64,000 nucleotides of DNA from Palleronia pontilimi (GTDB taxonomy: Bacteria > Pseudomonadota > Alphaproteobacteria > Rhodobacterales > Rhodobacteraceae), in contig NZ_JAEKPD010000013.1 of the NCBI RefSeq assembly GCF_016412875.1, forward strand, positions 1-64,000, given 5' to 3'. Shown here piece by piece: positions 17,542-25,717 of this stretch (position 1 is the stretch's first letter; each line of letters starts with the position of its first letter). Under the pieces are notes generated by a model, which did not search any database, was not told the DNA's origin, and worked only from the letters and a program-made list of their open reading frames with translations. Made by a program: the position numbers and the translations under genes.

Positions 17542-19233
17542 ATGCCCCATGACGGCCAGGACATGACCGATCTCGTCGCCCCCAGCCCGGTGCTGGACGA
17601 CCTTCTGGCGACCACCGCCGCCACCCTGCCCGCTTTGGACACGCTGCTGGTCACCGCGACCGATCGCGTCCGCGCTCGGGTCACCGACGGCGAAAAGGTT
17701 TCGGCCCGGCTGGTCGAGGCGCACCAGACCGCGGCGCACGGGCTGGCGTGGCTGGGCACCTACGTGCAGGCGCTGCACCAGATGCAGGCCTGGGCCGAGC
17801 GGCTAGAGGCCGACGGCACCTTCCGCGAGCTCGAACAGCTGATCCACCAGATCGCCTTCGGGGAATACCTGAGCCAGATCGCGGGCGGCATTCCCATGAG
17901 CCAGGGCGAAATCCTGCGCCTGCCCGATCTGGGGCTGAACGCCAACGACATCGCGCCGCTGGCCACGGCCGAGATCACGCGGCTGTCGCTGACGGGCAAC
18001 ACCCAAAGCGCGCGCACCCGGCTGGTGGCGCTGATGCAGGAGCAGTCGGCCGAGATCACCGTGGGCCGATCGGGGCTGGACGACGAGCTCGAGATGATCC
18101 GCGAGCAGTTCCGCCGCTTCAGCGTGGACCGGGTCGAGCCGCACGCGCACGAGTGGCACCTGAAGGACGAGCTGATCCCGATGGAGATCATCGGCGAGAT
18201 GGCCGAGTTGGGCGTGTTCGGCCTGACCATCCCCGAGCAATACGGCGGGTTCGGGCTGTCGAAGGCGTCCATGTGCGTGGTCAGCGAAGAGCTGTCGCGC
18301 GGCTATATCGGCGTGGGCAGTCTGGGCACGCGCACGGAAATCGCGGCCGAGCTGATCCTGTGTGGCGGCACCGAGGCGCAGAAGGAAAAGTGGCTGCCGG
18401 GCCTGGCGTCGGCCGAGATCCTGCCGACGGCGGTGTTCACCGAGCCCAACACGGGCTCGGATCTGGGATCGCTGCGCACCAAGGCCACGCGCGACGGCGA
18501 CGACTGGGTGCTGAACGGCAACAAGACCTGGATCACCCATGCCGCGCGCACGCAGGTGATGACGGTGCTGGCGCGCACGGTGCCCGGCACCAGCGATTAC
18601 CGCGGTCTGAGCATGTTCCTGGCCGAAAAGACCCCCGGCACGGATGACGCGCCGTGGCAGGATCCCGGCATCTCGGGCGGCGAGATCGAGGTGCTCGGCT
18701 ACCGCGGCATGAAGGAATACACGGTCAACTTCGACGATTTCGCCGTGAAGGGCGAGAACCTGCTGGGCGGCGAGGAAGGCAAGGGCTTCAAGCAGCTCAT
18801 GGAGACGTTCGAGAGCGCCCGCATCCAGACCGCCGCGCGCGCCATCGGCGTGGCGCAATCGGCGCTGGACGTGTCGATCAAGTATGCCAACGACCGCAAG
18901 CAGTTCGGCCAGTCGCTGATCGCCTTCCCGCGGGTCAGCGGCAAGCTGGCGATGATGGCGGTCGAGATCATGATCGCGCGCCAGCTGACCTATTTCAGCG
19001 CGTTCCAGAAGGACAACGGCAAGCGCTGCGACCTGGAAGCGGGCATGGCGAAGCTCTTGGGCGCGCGGGTGGCGTGGGCCGCGGCCGATAACGGGCTGCA
19101 GATCCACGGCGGCAACGGCTTCGCGCTGGAATACAGCATCAGCCGGATCCTGTGTGACGCGCGGATCCTGAACATCTTCGAAGGGGCCGCCGAGATCCAG
19201 GCCCAGGTTATCGCGCGCCGCCTTCTGGGCTAG
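17542..19233 (+). CDS. mcd: (2S)-methylsuccinyl-CoA dehydrogenase
   Basis: An FAD acyl-CoA dehydrogenase of the ethylmalonyl-CoA pathway, which oxidises methylsuccinyl-CoA to mesaconyl-CoA during acetate assimilation and passes electrons to ETF. The 563-residue length is the clue: a helical N-terminal extension of about 165 residues precedes the normal acyl-CoA dehydrogenase core, as in Rhodobacter Mcd. In the core are FGLTIPEQYGGFGLS, TEPNTGSDLGSLRTKA, WITHAART, the FAD/CoA-binding helix and LQIHGGNGFALEYSISR, then FEGAAEIQ. AAGGAG lies 8 bases before the chosen ATG. Ordinary short-chain acyl-CoA dehydrogenases are about 385 residues, which argues against them. Confidence 0.88.
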   Translation: MPHDGQDMTDLVAPSPVLDDLLATTAATLPALDTLLVTATDRVRARVTDGEKVSARLVEAHQTAAHGLAWLGTYVQALHQMQAWAERLEADGTFRELEQLIHQIAFGEYLSQIAGGIPMSQGEILRLPDLGLNANDIAPLATAEITRLSLTGNTQSARTRLVALMQEQSAEITVGRSGLDDELEMIREQFRRFSVDRVEPHAHEWHLKDELIPMEIIGEMAELGVFGLTIPEQYGGFGLSKASMCVVSEELSRGYIGVGSLGTRTEIAAELILCGGTEAQKEKWLPGLASAEILPTAVFTEPNTGSDLGSLRTKATRDGDDWVLNGNKTWITHAARTQVMTVLARTVPGTSDYRGLSMFLAEKTPGTDDAPWQDPGISGGEIEVLGYRGMKEYTVNFDDFAVKGENLLGGEEGKGFKQLMETFESARIQTAARAIGVAQSALDVSIKYANDRKQFGQSLIAFPRVSGKLAMMAVEIMIARQLTYFSAFQKDNGKRCDLEAGMAKLLGARVAWAAADNGLQIHGGNGFALEYSISRILCDARILNIFEGAAEIQAQVIARRLLG

Positions 19234-19245
19234 GCGCGCGCCGAC

Positions 19246-19278
19246 AAGGGGACCGAGGGCGCGCTTTCGGTCCCTTTT
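19246..19278 (+). terminator. Intrinsic terminator after mcd
   Basis: An 11-bp stem (AAGGGGACCGA / TCGGTCCCTTT, one G-T pair) with a 10-base loop ends in a T run, 12 bp after the mcd stop. The A/T flanks of the stem would allow use from the opposite strand, where the doxX-like gene ends 11 bp further on. Confidence 0.8.
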
Positions 19279-19289
19279 CCTTGCGCGGT

Positions 19290-19766
19290 CTAGCTGTCCA
19301 GTTTCAGCGCCCTGTCCAGCGACAGAGCGCCCGGGCCGCGCGCGATCAGCGCAAGGAAGCACACCGCCCAAAGTCCATGCGTCACCCAGGCGTCGGGATA
19401 GACGAAGACCTGGATCACCAGCGTCATCGTCAGCAGCGCCAGGGCCGACAGCCGCGTGGCGAGGCCCAGCGCCAGCGTGACCGAGAAGACGTGCTCGGCC
19501 AGCGTTGCCAGCACCGCGGCCAGGGCCGAGGGGATCAGCGGCAGCGCGTATTCGTTCTCGAACAGCCAGAAGGTGCTGTCGGCGATGGCGAACCCGTCGA
19601 CCTTTGTGCGGGCCGAGGCCCAGAAGATCCAGGCGGGGACCAGGCGGGCCAGTAGCGCGGGCACGGTCCAGGGGATCCGGTCGAAGAGGTCGCTCAGCGA
19701 TCGCGTCAGGACCCGGGCGCGGGCCGGTTCGGTGGCGGGGCGGTCAGCGGTGCTGGTCTGGGTCAT
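19290..19766 (-). CDS. DoxX family membrane protein of the bufferin operon
   Basis: A 158-residue protein with four predicted membrane helices; the DoxX signature region [24 protein letters not shown] opens the hydrophobic part (about residues 37-60), and [22 protein letters not shown] is the central helix pair. Last gene of the bufA-bufB-bufC run, overlapping bufC by 4 bases. DoxX proteins frequently accompany bufferin-type (DUF2282/DUF692/DUF2063) operons; a redox or quinone-linked role at the membrane is assumed from the family, not shown. Confidence 0.85.
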   Translation of the reverse strand: MTQTSTADRPATEPARARVLTRSLSDLFDRIPWTVPALLARLVPAWIFWASARTKVDGFAIADSTFWLFENEYALPLIPSALAAVLATLAEHVFSVTLALGLATRLSALALLTMTLVIQVFVYPDAWVTHGLWAVCFLALIARGPGALSLDRALKLDS

Positions 19767-20521
19767 GGGAACCTCGTGTTCTGGAAAGGGGCTGTGCCGA
19801 CGATCAGGCCGTGGCGCAGAAGGGTGGACAGGGTTCGGGCGATCTGGTCCTGATCCGCGTGGGCCAGGGCCGCGCCCATGGGTTTTCCCGCGGCAAGCGC
19901 GCCGATCATCCGGAATGTCGGCGGGTCGAGCGGCAGCACCGGCACGTCGCCCGCGTCGCGGAAGATCAGCGCCGCCTCGCCCCCGGCGGGCAGCGGGGCG
20001 GGATCCGCGCCGGGCTGGTTGGCGCGCCAGATCGACACCACGGGATAGTCCGAGCCGAGCAGGTGAAGGCAGGGATGCAGCGTCAGCGCCACGCGGTCGG
20101 GGTCATGGGCCGTGGCGTCCGCGAAGGCAGCGGGCGTCAGCGCAGCCGCGTCGGCGGCGTGGAAGGCCAGCCCGCGCGCCCATTCCAGCCGCGCCACGTC
20201 GGGCAAATAGGCCAGCCGCCGGGCTGGCGGGAACCCGTCGAGGAAATCGGCGAACGCGGCGCCGTATACCGCGATGACCGGAGAGCGGGGCGGGTGGGCC
20301 CGGATGAAGACACCGGCCACGGCATCGAAGAAGCGCGCGCCGACCAACCTGCGGATGACCGGAAAGCGCTGCGACAGCGCGTCGGTCAACGAATGCTGCA
20401 CCGTGTTGCGATAGACCGCGAAGCGCCGCGCCACATCCCCGGTCGCGATGACGCCCGGCGGCACGCCTGTGCCGGTCAGCGCGGCCCCGAACGCGGCCTG
20501 CAGCTCACGATGCGCGGGCAT
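19763..20521 (-). CDS. bufC: Bufferin partner protein BufC (DUF2063, putative DNA-binding-domain family)
   Basis: A 252-residue protein of the HvfC/BufC (DUF2063) family. The N-terminal helical domain shows [29 protein letters not shown] (read here as RFAVYRNTV then [13 protein letters not shown], about residues 33-62), a hallmark of the family; the C-terminal half carries the [17 protein letters not shown] motif. The database label DNA-binding is historical: the known role is as partner of the MNIO enzyme in modifying the precursor peptide. Overlaps bufB by 17 bases and the DoxX gene by 4. Confidence 0.88.
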   Translation of the reverse strand: MPAHRELQAAFGAALTGTGVPPGVIATGDVARRFAVYRNTVQHSLTDALSQRFPVIRRLVGARFFDAVAGVFIRAHPPRSPVIAVYGAAFADFLDGFPPARRLAYLPDVARLEWARGLAFHAADAAALTPAAFADATAHDPDRVALTLHPCLHLLGSDYPVVSIWRANQPGADPAPLPAGGEAALIFRDAGDVPVLPLDPPTFRMIGALAAGKPMGAALAHADQDQIARTLSTLLRHGLIVGTAPFQNTRFP

Positions 20522-21359
20522 GGCGCACCCCGTCGAGGATCGCGTCGGCGCGCCGCGCCTCGGCCAGCAGGACCGGAAGGTCGGGCACGTCGTTGTCCCA
20601 TTCGATCAGGGTGGGCAGCGGTCCGGTCGCGGCGATGGTTTCGGCGTAAAGCGTCCAGACCGGGTCCGCCACCGGTGCCGCGTGGCTGTCGATGAGCAGC
20701 GGGCCCGACGGCAGGTCTTCGGCATCGTGCCCGCCCAGGTGGATTTCGCCCACGGCGTGCAGCGGGAAGACGGACAGGTAGGCGCGCGGGTCGGCCACGT
20801 GGTTGGTGCAGCTGACGAAGACGTTGTTGATGTCGAGCAGCAGGCCGCAGCCCGTGCGCCGCGTGATTTCGGCCAGGAAGTCGGTTTCGGCGAGGGTCGA
20901 TGCCTCGAACGTCAGGTAGGTCGAGGGGTTTTCCAGCAGCATCGGTCGGCCCAGCGCGGTCTGCACCTGGTCGATATGCGCGCAGACCGTCGCCAGGGTC
21001 GCGTCGTCGTAGGGCAGCGGCAGAAGGTCGTTGAGAAAGGCGTCGTCGTGGCTGGACCAGGCCAGGTGCTCGGAAAAGCTATCGGGCTGGTAGCGGTCGC
21101 AGAGGGTCCTGAGACGGGCCAGGTGGGTGGCGTCGAGCGGCCCCGCGCCACCGATGGACAGGCCGACGCCGTGGACCGACAGCGCGTAATCGGCGCGCAG
21201 GGCGGCCAGCTGGGCGTGCGGCGGGCCGCCCGCGCCCATGTAGTTCTCGGCGTGGATCTCGATGAAGCCGAGGCCCGTCCGGGTCGCGTGCAGCCCGTCG
21301 AAATGGGCGCGTTTGAAGCCGATGCCGGTGGCGGGGGGAAGTCCGGTGGGGAAGCTCAT
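20505..21359 (-). CDS. bufB: MNIO-family enzyme BufB (DUF692), bufferin maturase
   Basis: A 284-residue multinuclear non-haem iron oxidative enzyme of the DUF692 family. The TIM-barrel residues that hold iron are visible as EIHAENYMG (about 33-41), [11 protein letters not shown] (about 61-71), [38 protein letters not shown] and IEWDNDVPD. In characterised bufferin systems this enzyme converts cysteines of the precursor into oxidised heterocycles. It lies between bufA (83-bp gap) and bufC (overlap), exactly the known order. Confidence 0.92.
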   Translation of the reverse strand: MSFPTGLPPATGIGFKRAHFDGLHATRTGLGFIEIHAENYMGAGGPPHAQLAALRADYALSVHGVGLSIGGAGPLDATHLARLRTLCDRYQPDSFSEHLAWSSHDDAFLNDLLPLPYDDATLATVCAHIDQVQTALGRPMLLENPSTYLTFEASTLAETDFLAEITRRTGCGLLLDINNVFVSCTNHVADPRAYLSVFPLHAVGEIHLGGHDAEDLPSGPLLIDSHAAPVADPVWTLYAETIAATGPLPTLIEWDNDVPDLPVLLAEARRADAILDGVRHARAS

Positions 21360-21442
21360 GGCGGGCCTTTCCGTCTGGGGATGAGTGGATCACGCGCGCC
21401 GCGACCCCTGGGGGGAAACGTGTCGCGGCGCGCGGGGCTGGA

Positions 21443-21742
21443 TTACGCGGGACGATCACGCTCCAGCGGCTCGAGCGACCCCATGCGGGCGCTGCCGTCG
21501 GCCATGGCGGGAAGCTCGATGTCGGTGCAGCTGCCTTCGGGAACCAGCGTCCAGGCGTTGCCCTGGTAGTCGATGGTCGATGTGCCCGCGCAGGTGGTGC
21601 CGGGACCGGCGGCGCAGTCGTTTTCACCGGCGAGCGAAACGCCGTAGCACTTCACCATGTCCTGGGCGCTGGCGGCACCGGCCAGTCCGCAGGCGCCGGC
21701 AATGGCAAGGGCAAGGGTGGCGGTGGTCCTGTTGGTTTTCAT
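21443..21742 (-). CDS. bufA: Bufferin precursor peptide (BufA1/DUF2282 family)
   Basis: A 99-residue exported precursor. The signal peptide (about residues 1-26, ending ASAQ) is followed by a mature peptide with four cysteines: Cys32 in KCYGVS, Cys43 and Cys51 in the [13 protein letters not shown] core, and Cys72. This matches the four-cysteine layout of copper-binding bufferins, in which the inner cysteines are oxidised by BufB. Expected role: periplasmic copper sequestration. Transcribed from an ECF-type promoter 56 bp upstream that matches the one before the divergent sigma gene. The 83-bp gap to bufB may allow different expression of the peptide and its enzymes. Confidence 0.9.
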   Translation of the reverse strand: MKTNRTTATLALAIAGACGLAGAASAQDMVKCYGVSLAGENDCAAGPGTTCAGTSTIDYQGNAWTLVPEGSCTDIELPAMADGSARMGSLEPLERDRPA

Positions 21743-21797
21743 GTGGGTCGTCTCCCGTGATGTGTCGGCGCCCCCAATGGCCGCCGATGCAGGTCAG

Positions 21798-21823
21798 TTC
21801 GCGCCGGGGGGCGGCATCGTTAC
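21798..21823 (-). promoter_or_regulatory. ECF-type promoter of the bufferin operon
   Basis: On the minus strand GTAACG is followed by exactly 16 bases and then CGAA, ending 56 bp before the bufA ATG. The same arrangement occurs on the plus strand before the sigma-factor gene 88 bp away. The GTAAC / CGAA pair resembles the sigma-F promoter I recall from Caulobacter metal-stress genes. Confidence 0.7.
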
Positions 21824-21910
21824 ACGGCTCGCGTCTTGGTGATCGGCTGAAATCCCGGGCGCCGGGACGGCGGACGTGGCGAGATTGCGTGATTTTTCGC
21901 GCGCCGGGCT

Positions 21911-21936
21911 GTAACATTCGGCACCGGTCCCGCGAA
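21911..21936 (+). promoter_or_regulatory. ECF-type autoregulatory promoter of the sigma-factor gene
   Basis: GTAACA, a 16-base spacer and CGAA, matching the promoter of the divergent bufA. CGAA ends only 9 bases before the ATG, so a start site 6-8 bases downstream would give an almost leaderless message; an AGG lies 5 bases before the ATG. This implies positive autoregulation of the sigma factor. Confidence 0.68.
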
Positions 21937-21945
21937 TAGGACAGC

Positions 21946-22530
21946 ATGGACGACCCCCGCGATCTTCGATGGGCCAACCTGCTCCGCCGCGCCAACCGGG
22001 GCGAACGGCAGGCTTACCTGATGTTTTTGCGCGAAATCGCGCCGGTGCTGCGCGGCGTTATCGTGGCGCGGGGCGGTGCGCGGATCGACGACAGCGAGGA
22101 CATCCTGCAGAACACGCTGATCGCCATCCACGAAAAGCGCTACACGTGGCGCGATGGCGATCCGGTGGCGCCCTGGCTCTATTCCATCGCGCGCTACAAG
22201 ACCGCCGACGCGTTCCGCCAGAGACGCCGCAACCGCGCCGATCCGCTGGACGGCGTCGAGCTGACGACACCGGACGACGCGACCGTGGATCCCAGCGTAT
22301 CGTACGATCTGGACCGCCTGCTGGCCGGTTTGGACGACACGTCGGCGCATATCGTGCGCGAAATGAAGCTGCGGGGCGCCAGCGCGGCCGAGACCGGCGC
22401 CCCGCTGGGCATGAGCGCCGGTGCGGTGCGGGTGGCGCTGCATCGCGCGCTGGCAAGATTATCGAGCCGCGTGGGCCAGCCGGACGCCCCGCCGCGGACA
22501 AGCAAGGAAAAGACCCATGAGAACCGATGA
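21946..22530 (+). CDS. sigF: ECF RNA polymerase sigma factor, SigF-like (NrsF-controlled type)
   Basis: A 194-residue ECF sigma factor. Region 2 shows DDSEDILQNTLIAIHEKRYTW (read DDSEDILQNT then IAIHEKRYTW) and PWLYSIARYKTADAFRQRRR, the -10 recognition helix; region 4 includes AAETGAPLGMSAGAVRVALHRAL, the -35 helix-turn-helix. It directly precedes a six-helix NrsF-type anti-sigma factor with a 14-base overlap, and is divergent from the bufferin operon. Both flanks carry the same promoter pattern, so it most likely drives the bufferin genes and itself in response to metal stress, as SigF does in Caulobacter. Confidence 0.88.
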   Translation: MDDPRDLRWANLLRRANRGERQAYLMFLREIAPVLRGVIVARGGARIDDSEDILQNTLIAIHEKRYTWRDGDPVAPWLYSIARYKTADAFRQRRRNRADPLDGVELTTPDDATVDPSVSYDLDRLLAGLDDTSAHIVREMKLRGASAAETGAPLGMSAGAVRVALHRALARLSSRVGQPDAPPRTSKEKTHENR

Positions 22531-23155
22531 CCTGATCGCCGCACTGGGGGCCGAGCCTTCGCCGGTGCGCCCGGTCCCGCTGGGGCGGGTCGTGCTGGGC
22601 GCGCTGGCGGTGGGCGGCGCCGTCACAGGCGCGCTGTTCGCGGCGTTCTGGGGGGTGCGGATGGATCTCTCGGCGGTGCTGTTCGATCCGTTCCTGCTGG
22701 CCAAGACGCTGCTGCCCCTGGCGCTGGGCGTGCTGGCGGTGCCGGTGGGCCTGGCCAGCATCCGCCCCGGTGGGGTGACGCGCGCGGCGGCGGGCTTGTG
22801 GTTGGTGCCGGTCGTGCTGGTGGGGCTGGTGGCCGTGGCGCTGTGGGTCACGCCGCCCGCGCTTTGGTGGACGTCTTTCGTGGGGCATTCGATCGCGACG
22901 TGCCTGCCGTCGATCTTCCTGCTGTCGGTGCCCGTCAGCGCCGCCCTTCTCGCAGCCTTCCGCAGCGGCGCGCCCGAGCATCCGGCGCGCGCCGGGGCCG
23001 CCGCGGGGCTGATCGCGGCCGGTGTGTCCGCGGCGATTTACTCGGTCTATTGCACCGAGGACTCGCCGCTGTTCTACGCGGCGTGGTACACGCTGGCGAT
23101 GGCGGCGGTGATCGGCGCATCGGCGCTGGCCGGACGCCACCTGCTGCGCTGGTAG
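22517..23155 (+). CDS. nrsF: NrsF family anti-sigma factor (DUF1109)
   Basis: A 212-residue inner-membrane protein with six hydrophobic helices, the layout of DUF1109/NrsF anti-sigma factors. Two cysteines, Cys129 in HSIATCLPS and Cys179 in SVYCTEDSP, lie at nearly the same positions as the paired cysteines that Caulobacter NrsF needs for metal sensing. The ATG has AAGGAA 7 bases upstream, inside the end of the sigma gene, so synthesis of the two is coupled. Expected to hold the sigma factor at the membrane until copper or another oxidising metal acts on it. Confidence 0.88.
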   Translation: MRTDDLIAALGAEPSPVRPVPLGRVVLGALAVGGAVTGALFAAFWGVRMDLSAVLFDPFLLAKTLLPLALGVLAVPVGLASIRPGGVTRAAAGLWLVPVVLVGLVAVALWVTPPALWWTSFVGHSIATCLPSIFLLSVPVSAALLAAFRSGAPEHPARAGAAAGLIAAGVSAAIYSVYCTEDSPLFYAAWYTLAMAAVIGASALAGRHLLRW

Positions 23156-23177
23156 GATGGCCCGAAAGGACGTTTCC

Positions 23178-23573
23178 ATGCGGATCGCGATATCGCTGGT
23201 GATCGCCGGGCTGGCCCTGTCCGCCTGCCGCGGCGACGAGACGATTTCGGCCTTCGCCCCGCCCGAGACGGTGTTCGCGCTGCGCAGCCTTGACGGGACC
23301 CCGGCCGCGGCCCGTGCGACGATCCGGTTCCCGCGGCCCGGTGAGGTCACCGGCACCGGGCCCTGCAACGCCTTCTCGGCCGCGCAGACGGCCCCCTATC
23401 CGTGGTTCGCGCTGGGGCCGATCCGCGCCACGCGGCGGGCCTGCCCCGAACTGGGGGTCGAGGCCGCGTATTTCACCGCGCTGAAGCAAGCCACGATCGC
23501 CGAGGTTTCCGGCGACACGCTGATCCTGTCGGATCCCGGCGGCCCCGAGCTGGTGTTTCAGGCCGACAACTGA
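23178..23573 (+). CDS. META domain-containing lipoprotein
   Basis: A 131-residue protein with a lipoprotein signal ending LALSACRG (lipobox Cys at about 17), then a META/HslJ-like domain: the VTGTGPCNAFSA motif corresponds to the conserved GCN segment, with a second cysteine in RRACPELGVEAAYF. The start is the ATG preceded by AAAGGA 7 bases upstream. It is 22 bp after nrsF and therefore probably in the sigma-factor transcript; META proteins are often envelope-stress or heat-shock associated. Its 3' end overlaps recO of the other strand by 16 bp. Confidence 0.8.
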   Translation: MRIAISLVIAGLALSACRGDETISAFAPPETVFALRSLDGTPAAARATIRFPRPGEVTGTGPCNAFSAAQTAPYPWFALGPIRATRRACPELGVEAAYFTALKQATIAEVSGDTLILSDPGGPELVFQADN

Positions 23574-24289
23574 CGCGCCAGGCGGCCGATCAGCCGCGCG
23601 CGGGCGGCGGGAAACGGACGGTCGCCGAGCGATGCGGACAGCCAATTGGTCAGGAAATGGCCGGTCAGGCCCAGCCCCTCCAGGAGCTCGGACGCGCTGG
23701 CCGGACCCTGCCCCAACAGGCAGGCGGGCAAGGGCAGCAGGCGCGGCGCCCAATCGCCCGCGGCGTCGCGCGACACCGCGCGCCCCGTGCGCGGCGACAC
23801 GAAGGCCAGATCCTCGCGACTGCCGGTGAGCGCGCACCGCGTCAGGTCCAGCCCGAAGCCAAGCTGTTCGAGCAGCTCCATCTCCCAGAACAGATAGGCG
23901 AGCGGCCAGTCGCCATCCGTCCCCATCCGGTCGAGCAGGTCGACGCTTTGGGCGTAAAGCCGCGGCTGTGCCTCGCGCTCGGGCAGGACATGGCCCAGGA
24001 TCGCGGTCACCGCGCTGAGCCCGGCCAACGCCAGCGGGTCGCCCAGAAGGCCTGCGCGCGAGCGCACGGGCTCGACCGTGAAGGCCCCCATGTGATCCTC
24101 GAGCCGCGCGCGCCAGCGGAACGCCATCTGCGCGCCGGGCTGCAGCAAGGGGCCGAGCCTGCGCCCCGCCCCGCCGCGCACGACGCCCAGGTGCCGCCCG
24201 TGGCCCGGCGTCAGCGCCTCGACGATGGCGTTGCCTTCACCGTGCTTGCGCGCCGCCAGCACGACCCCTTCTTCGGACCATTCGATCAG
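23558..24289 (-). CDS. recO: DNA repair protein RecO
   Basis: Recombination mediator that loads RecA on gapped DNA with RecF/RecR. Family features are the OB fold beginning IEWSEEGVVLAARKHGEG, HGRHLGVVRGG, and the helical domain with WPLAYLFWEMELLEQLGFGLDLTRCALTG. RecO normally starts with Met-Glu-Trp; here the expected ATG is ATC. The only initiator that keeps this first strand is a CTG just before it (AAAGGG lies 8 bases upstream), giving 243 residues. A GTG nine codons later gives a shorter, conventional start that loses the first strand. The C-terminal end overlaps the META gene. Last gene of the acpS-to-recO cluster. Confidence 0.85.
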   Translation of the reverse strand: MIEWSEEGVVLAARKHGEGNAIVEALTPGHGRHLGVVRGGAGRRLGPLLQPGAQMAFRWRARLEDHMGAFTVEPVRSRAGLLGDPLALAGLSAVTAILGHVLPEREAQPRLYAQSVDLLDRMGTDGDWPLAYLFWEMELLEQLGFGLDLTRCALTGSREDLAFVSPRTGRAVSRDAAGDWAPRLLPLPACLLGQGPASASELLEGLGLTGHFLTNWLSASLGDRPFPAARARLIGRLARQLSA

Positions 24290-24303
24290 GGCGCCGTCCC
24301 TTT

Positions 24304-24328
24304 CCCATCTTTGTTCTCGAAAATATCC
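24304..24328 (+). repeat. Dispersed intergenic repeat, copy 1
   Basis: CCCATCTTTGTTCT, three bases (CGA), AAATATCC. One of five copies in the window; this one lies between the DUF1491 gene and recO, overlapping the leader of recO. It differs from the other four after the core (ATGG in place of CGG). Confidence 0.8.
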
Positions 24329-24355
24329 ATGGCCCGCCGCCCCCTGCCCGCGACG

Positions 24356-24685
24356 TCACTCGAGACCGGGCGCATCCAGCAGGTGCCGCCCGGCGCGGTC
24401 CTCGACCTCGACGACCCAGAGGTCTGGATCGAAGCGCCGCTGCGCCGCGACCGAGGCCGACACCTCGGCCTCGGTGCCCGCCATCAGCTCGACCCAGACC
24501 CGCGCGCCGCTTTGCAGATCGAAACTGCGCTGGAACACGCGCGCCTGTCCATCGAGCGTGGCGACAACGATCATCACCGCCCCCGCCGTGGCGTCCCCCT
24601 TGGCGGCGATGAAGGCGGTGATGCCTTCGCCTTCGAGCCTGCGCAGGTAGGCGCGGACCCAGAAATCCGCGGTCAGCCGCGCCAC
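24356..24685 (-). CDS. DUF1491 family protein
   Basis: A 109-residue soluble protein that matches the DUF1491 family of alphaproteobacteria: it begins LTADFWVRAYLRRLEGEGI, contains KGDATAGAVMI and an acidic-basic ending with RRFDPDLWVVEVEDR. The gene regularly sits between era and recO in this group, which supports the call. A role linked to ribosome or membrane maintenance could be guessed from position, but nothing in the sequence shows it. Confidence 0.82.
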   Translation of the reverse strand: MARLTADFWVRAYLRRLEGEGITAFIAAKGDATAGAVMIVVATLDGQARVFQRSFDLQSGARVWVELMAGTEAEVSASVAAQRRFDPDLWVVEVEDRAGRHLLDAPGLE

Positions 24686-24721
24686 CCGCGCCCCCGAATT
24701 TTCGGCGAAAATTCGCGCCCC

Positions 24722-25627
24722 TCACCCGCCATCGCGGATGTCCAGGCCGATCTCGCTGTAACGCTCGGCCTCGTCCAGCCAGCCGGGCCGCACCTTGACC
24801 TGCAGGAAGAGGTGGATCTTGCGGCCGGTGAATTCTTCCAGGTCCGCCCGCGCCGCCTGGCTGATCGCCTTGATCGTTTCGCCCTTCTTGCCCAGCACGA
24901 TGCCCTTGTGGCCGTCGCGGATCACGTAGATCACCTGGTCCACGCGGGCCGAGCCGTCCTTGCGCTCTTCCCAGTTCTCGGTTTCCACCGTCAGCTGGTA
25001 GGGCAGTTCCTGGTGCAGCCTAAGCGTCAACTTCTCGCGCGTCATCTCGGCCGCGATCATGCGCAGCGGCAGATCGGCCAGCTGGTCTTCGGGATAGAGC
25101 CACGGACCCTCGGGCACCGCGTCCGCCAGCCAGGCCTTCAGGTCGTCAACCCCGTGCCCCTTCTCGGCCGAGATCAGGAACGTCTCGGCGAAGGCGTAGC
25201 GGTCGTTGAGTTTCTTCGTCAGGCCCAGCAGCACCGGCGCCTCGACCCGGTCGATCTTGTTGATGGCCAGCACCACCGGCGCGGTGATCTGCCGCTCTTC
25301 CAGTGTCGTCAGGATCGTCTCGACCCCGTCGGTCAGGCCGCGATGCGCCTCGACCAGCAGCACGACGATGTCGGCATCGGATGCGCCGGACCACGCCGCG
25401 GCGACCATGGCGCGGTCCAGGCGGCGGCGCGGCTGGAACAGGCCCGGCGTGTCCACGAAGACCAGCTGCGACTGCCCGGCCATGGCCACGCCGCGGATCC
25501 GCGACCGCGTGGTCTGCACCTTGTGGGTCACGATGGCGACCTTGGCGCCCACCATGCGGTTGAGGAGCGTGGATTTGCCCGCGTTGGGCTCGCCCAGAAG
25601 GGCGATCACTCCGGCGCGTGTGGTCAT
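24722..25627 (-). CDS. era: GTPase Era
   Basis: A 301-residue GTPase that binds the 3' end of 16S rRNA and helps 30S assembly. G1 is GEPNAGKST at residues 12-20, G3 is DTPG, G4 is NKID, and the C-terminal KH domain has the VIYVIRDGHKGIVLGKKGETIK signature (read RDGHKGIVLGKKGETIK). Normal length. It follows rnc in the usual cluster, but here bciA on the other strand and a permease gene have been inserted between the two. Confidence 0.95.
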   Translation of the reverse strand: MTTRAGVIALLGEPNAGKSTLLNRMVGAKVAIVTHKVQTTRSRIRGVAMAGQSQLVFVDTPGLFQPRRRLDRAMVAAAWSGASDADIVVLLVEAHRGLTDGVETILTTLEERQITAPVVLAINKIDRVEAPVLLGLTKKLNDRYAFAETFLISAEKGHGVDDLKAWLADAVPEGPWLYPEDQLADLPLRMIAAEMTREKLTLRLHQELPYQLTVETENWEERKDGSARVDQVIYVIRDGHKGIVLGKKGETIKAISQAARADLEEFTGRKIHLFLQVKVRPGWLDEAERYSEIGLDIRDGG

Positions 25628-25717
25628 GGGGCGACTCCTTGATGGGTGGCAGGCGACGGGTCTAGCCGAAACCGATGGCTATGGCCAGATCGCGCGCGCG
25701 GGCCTAGGGTCGCGGCC

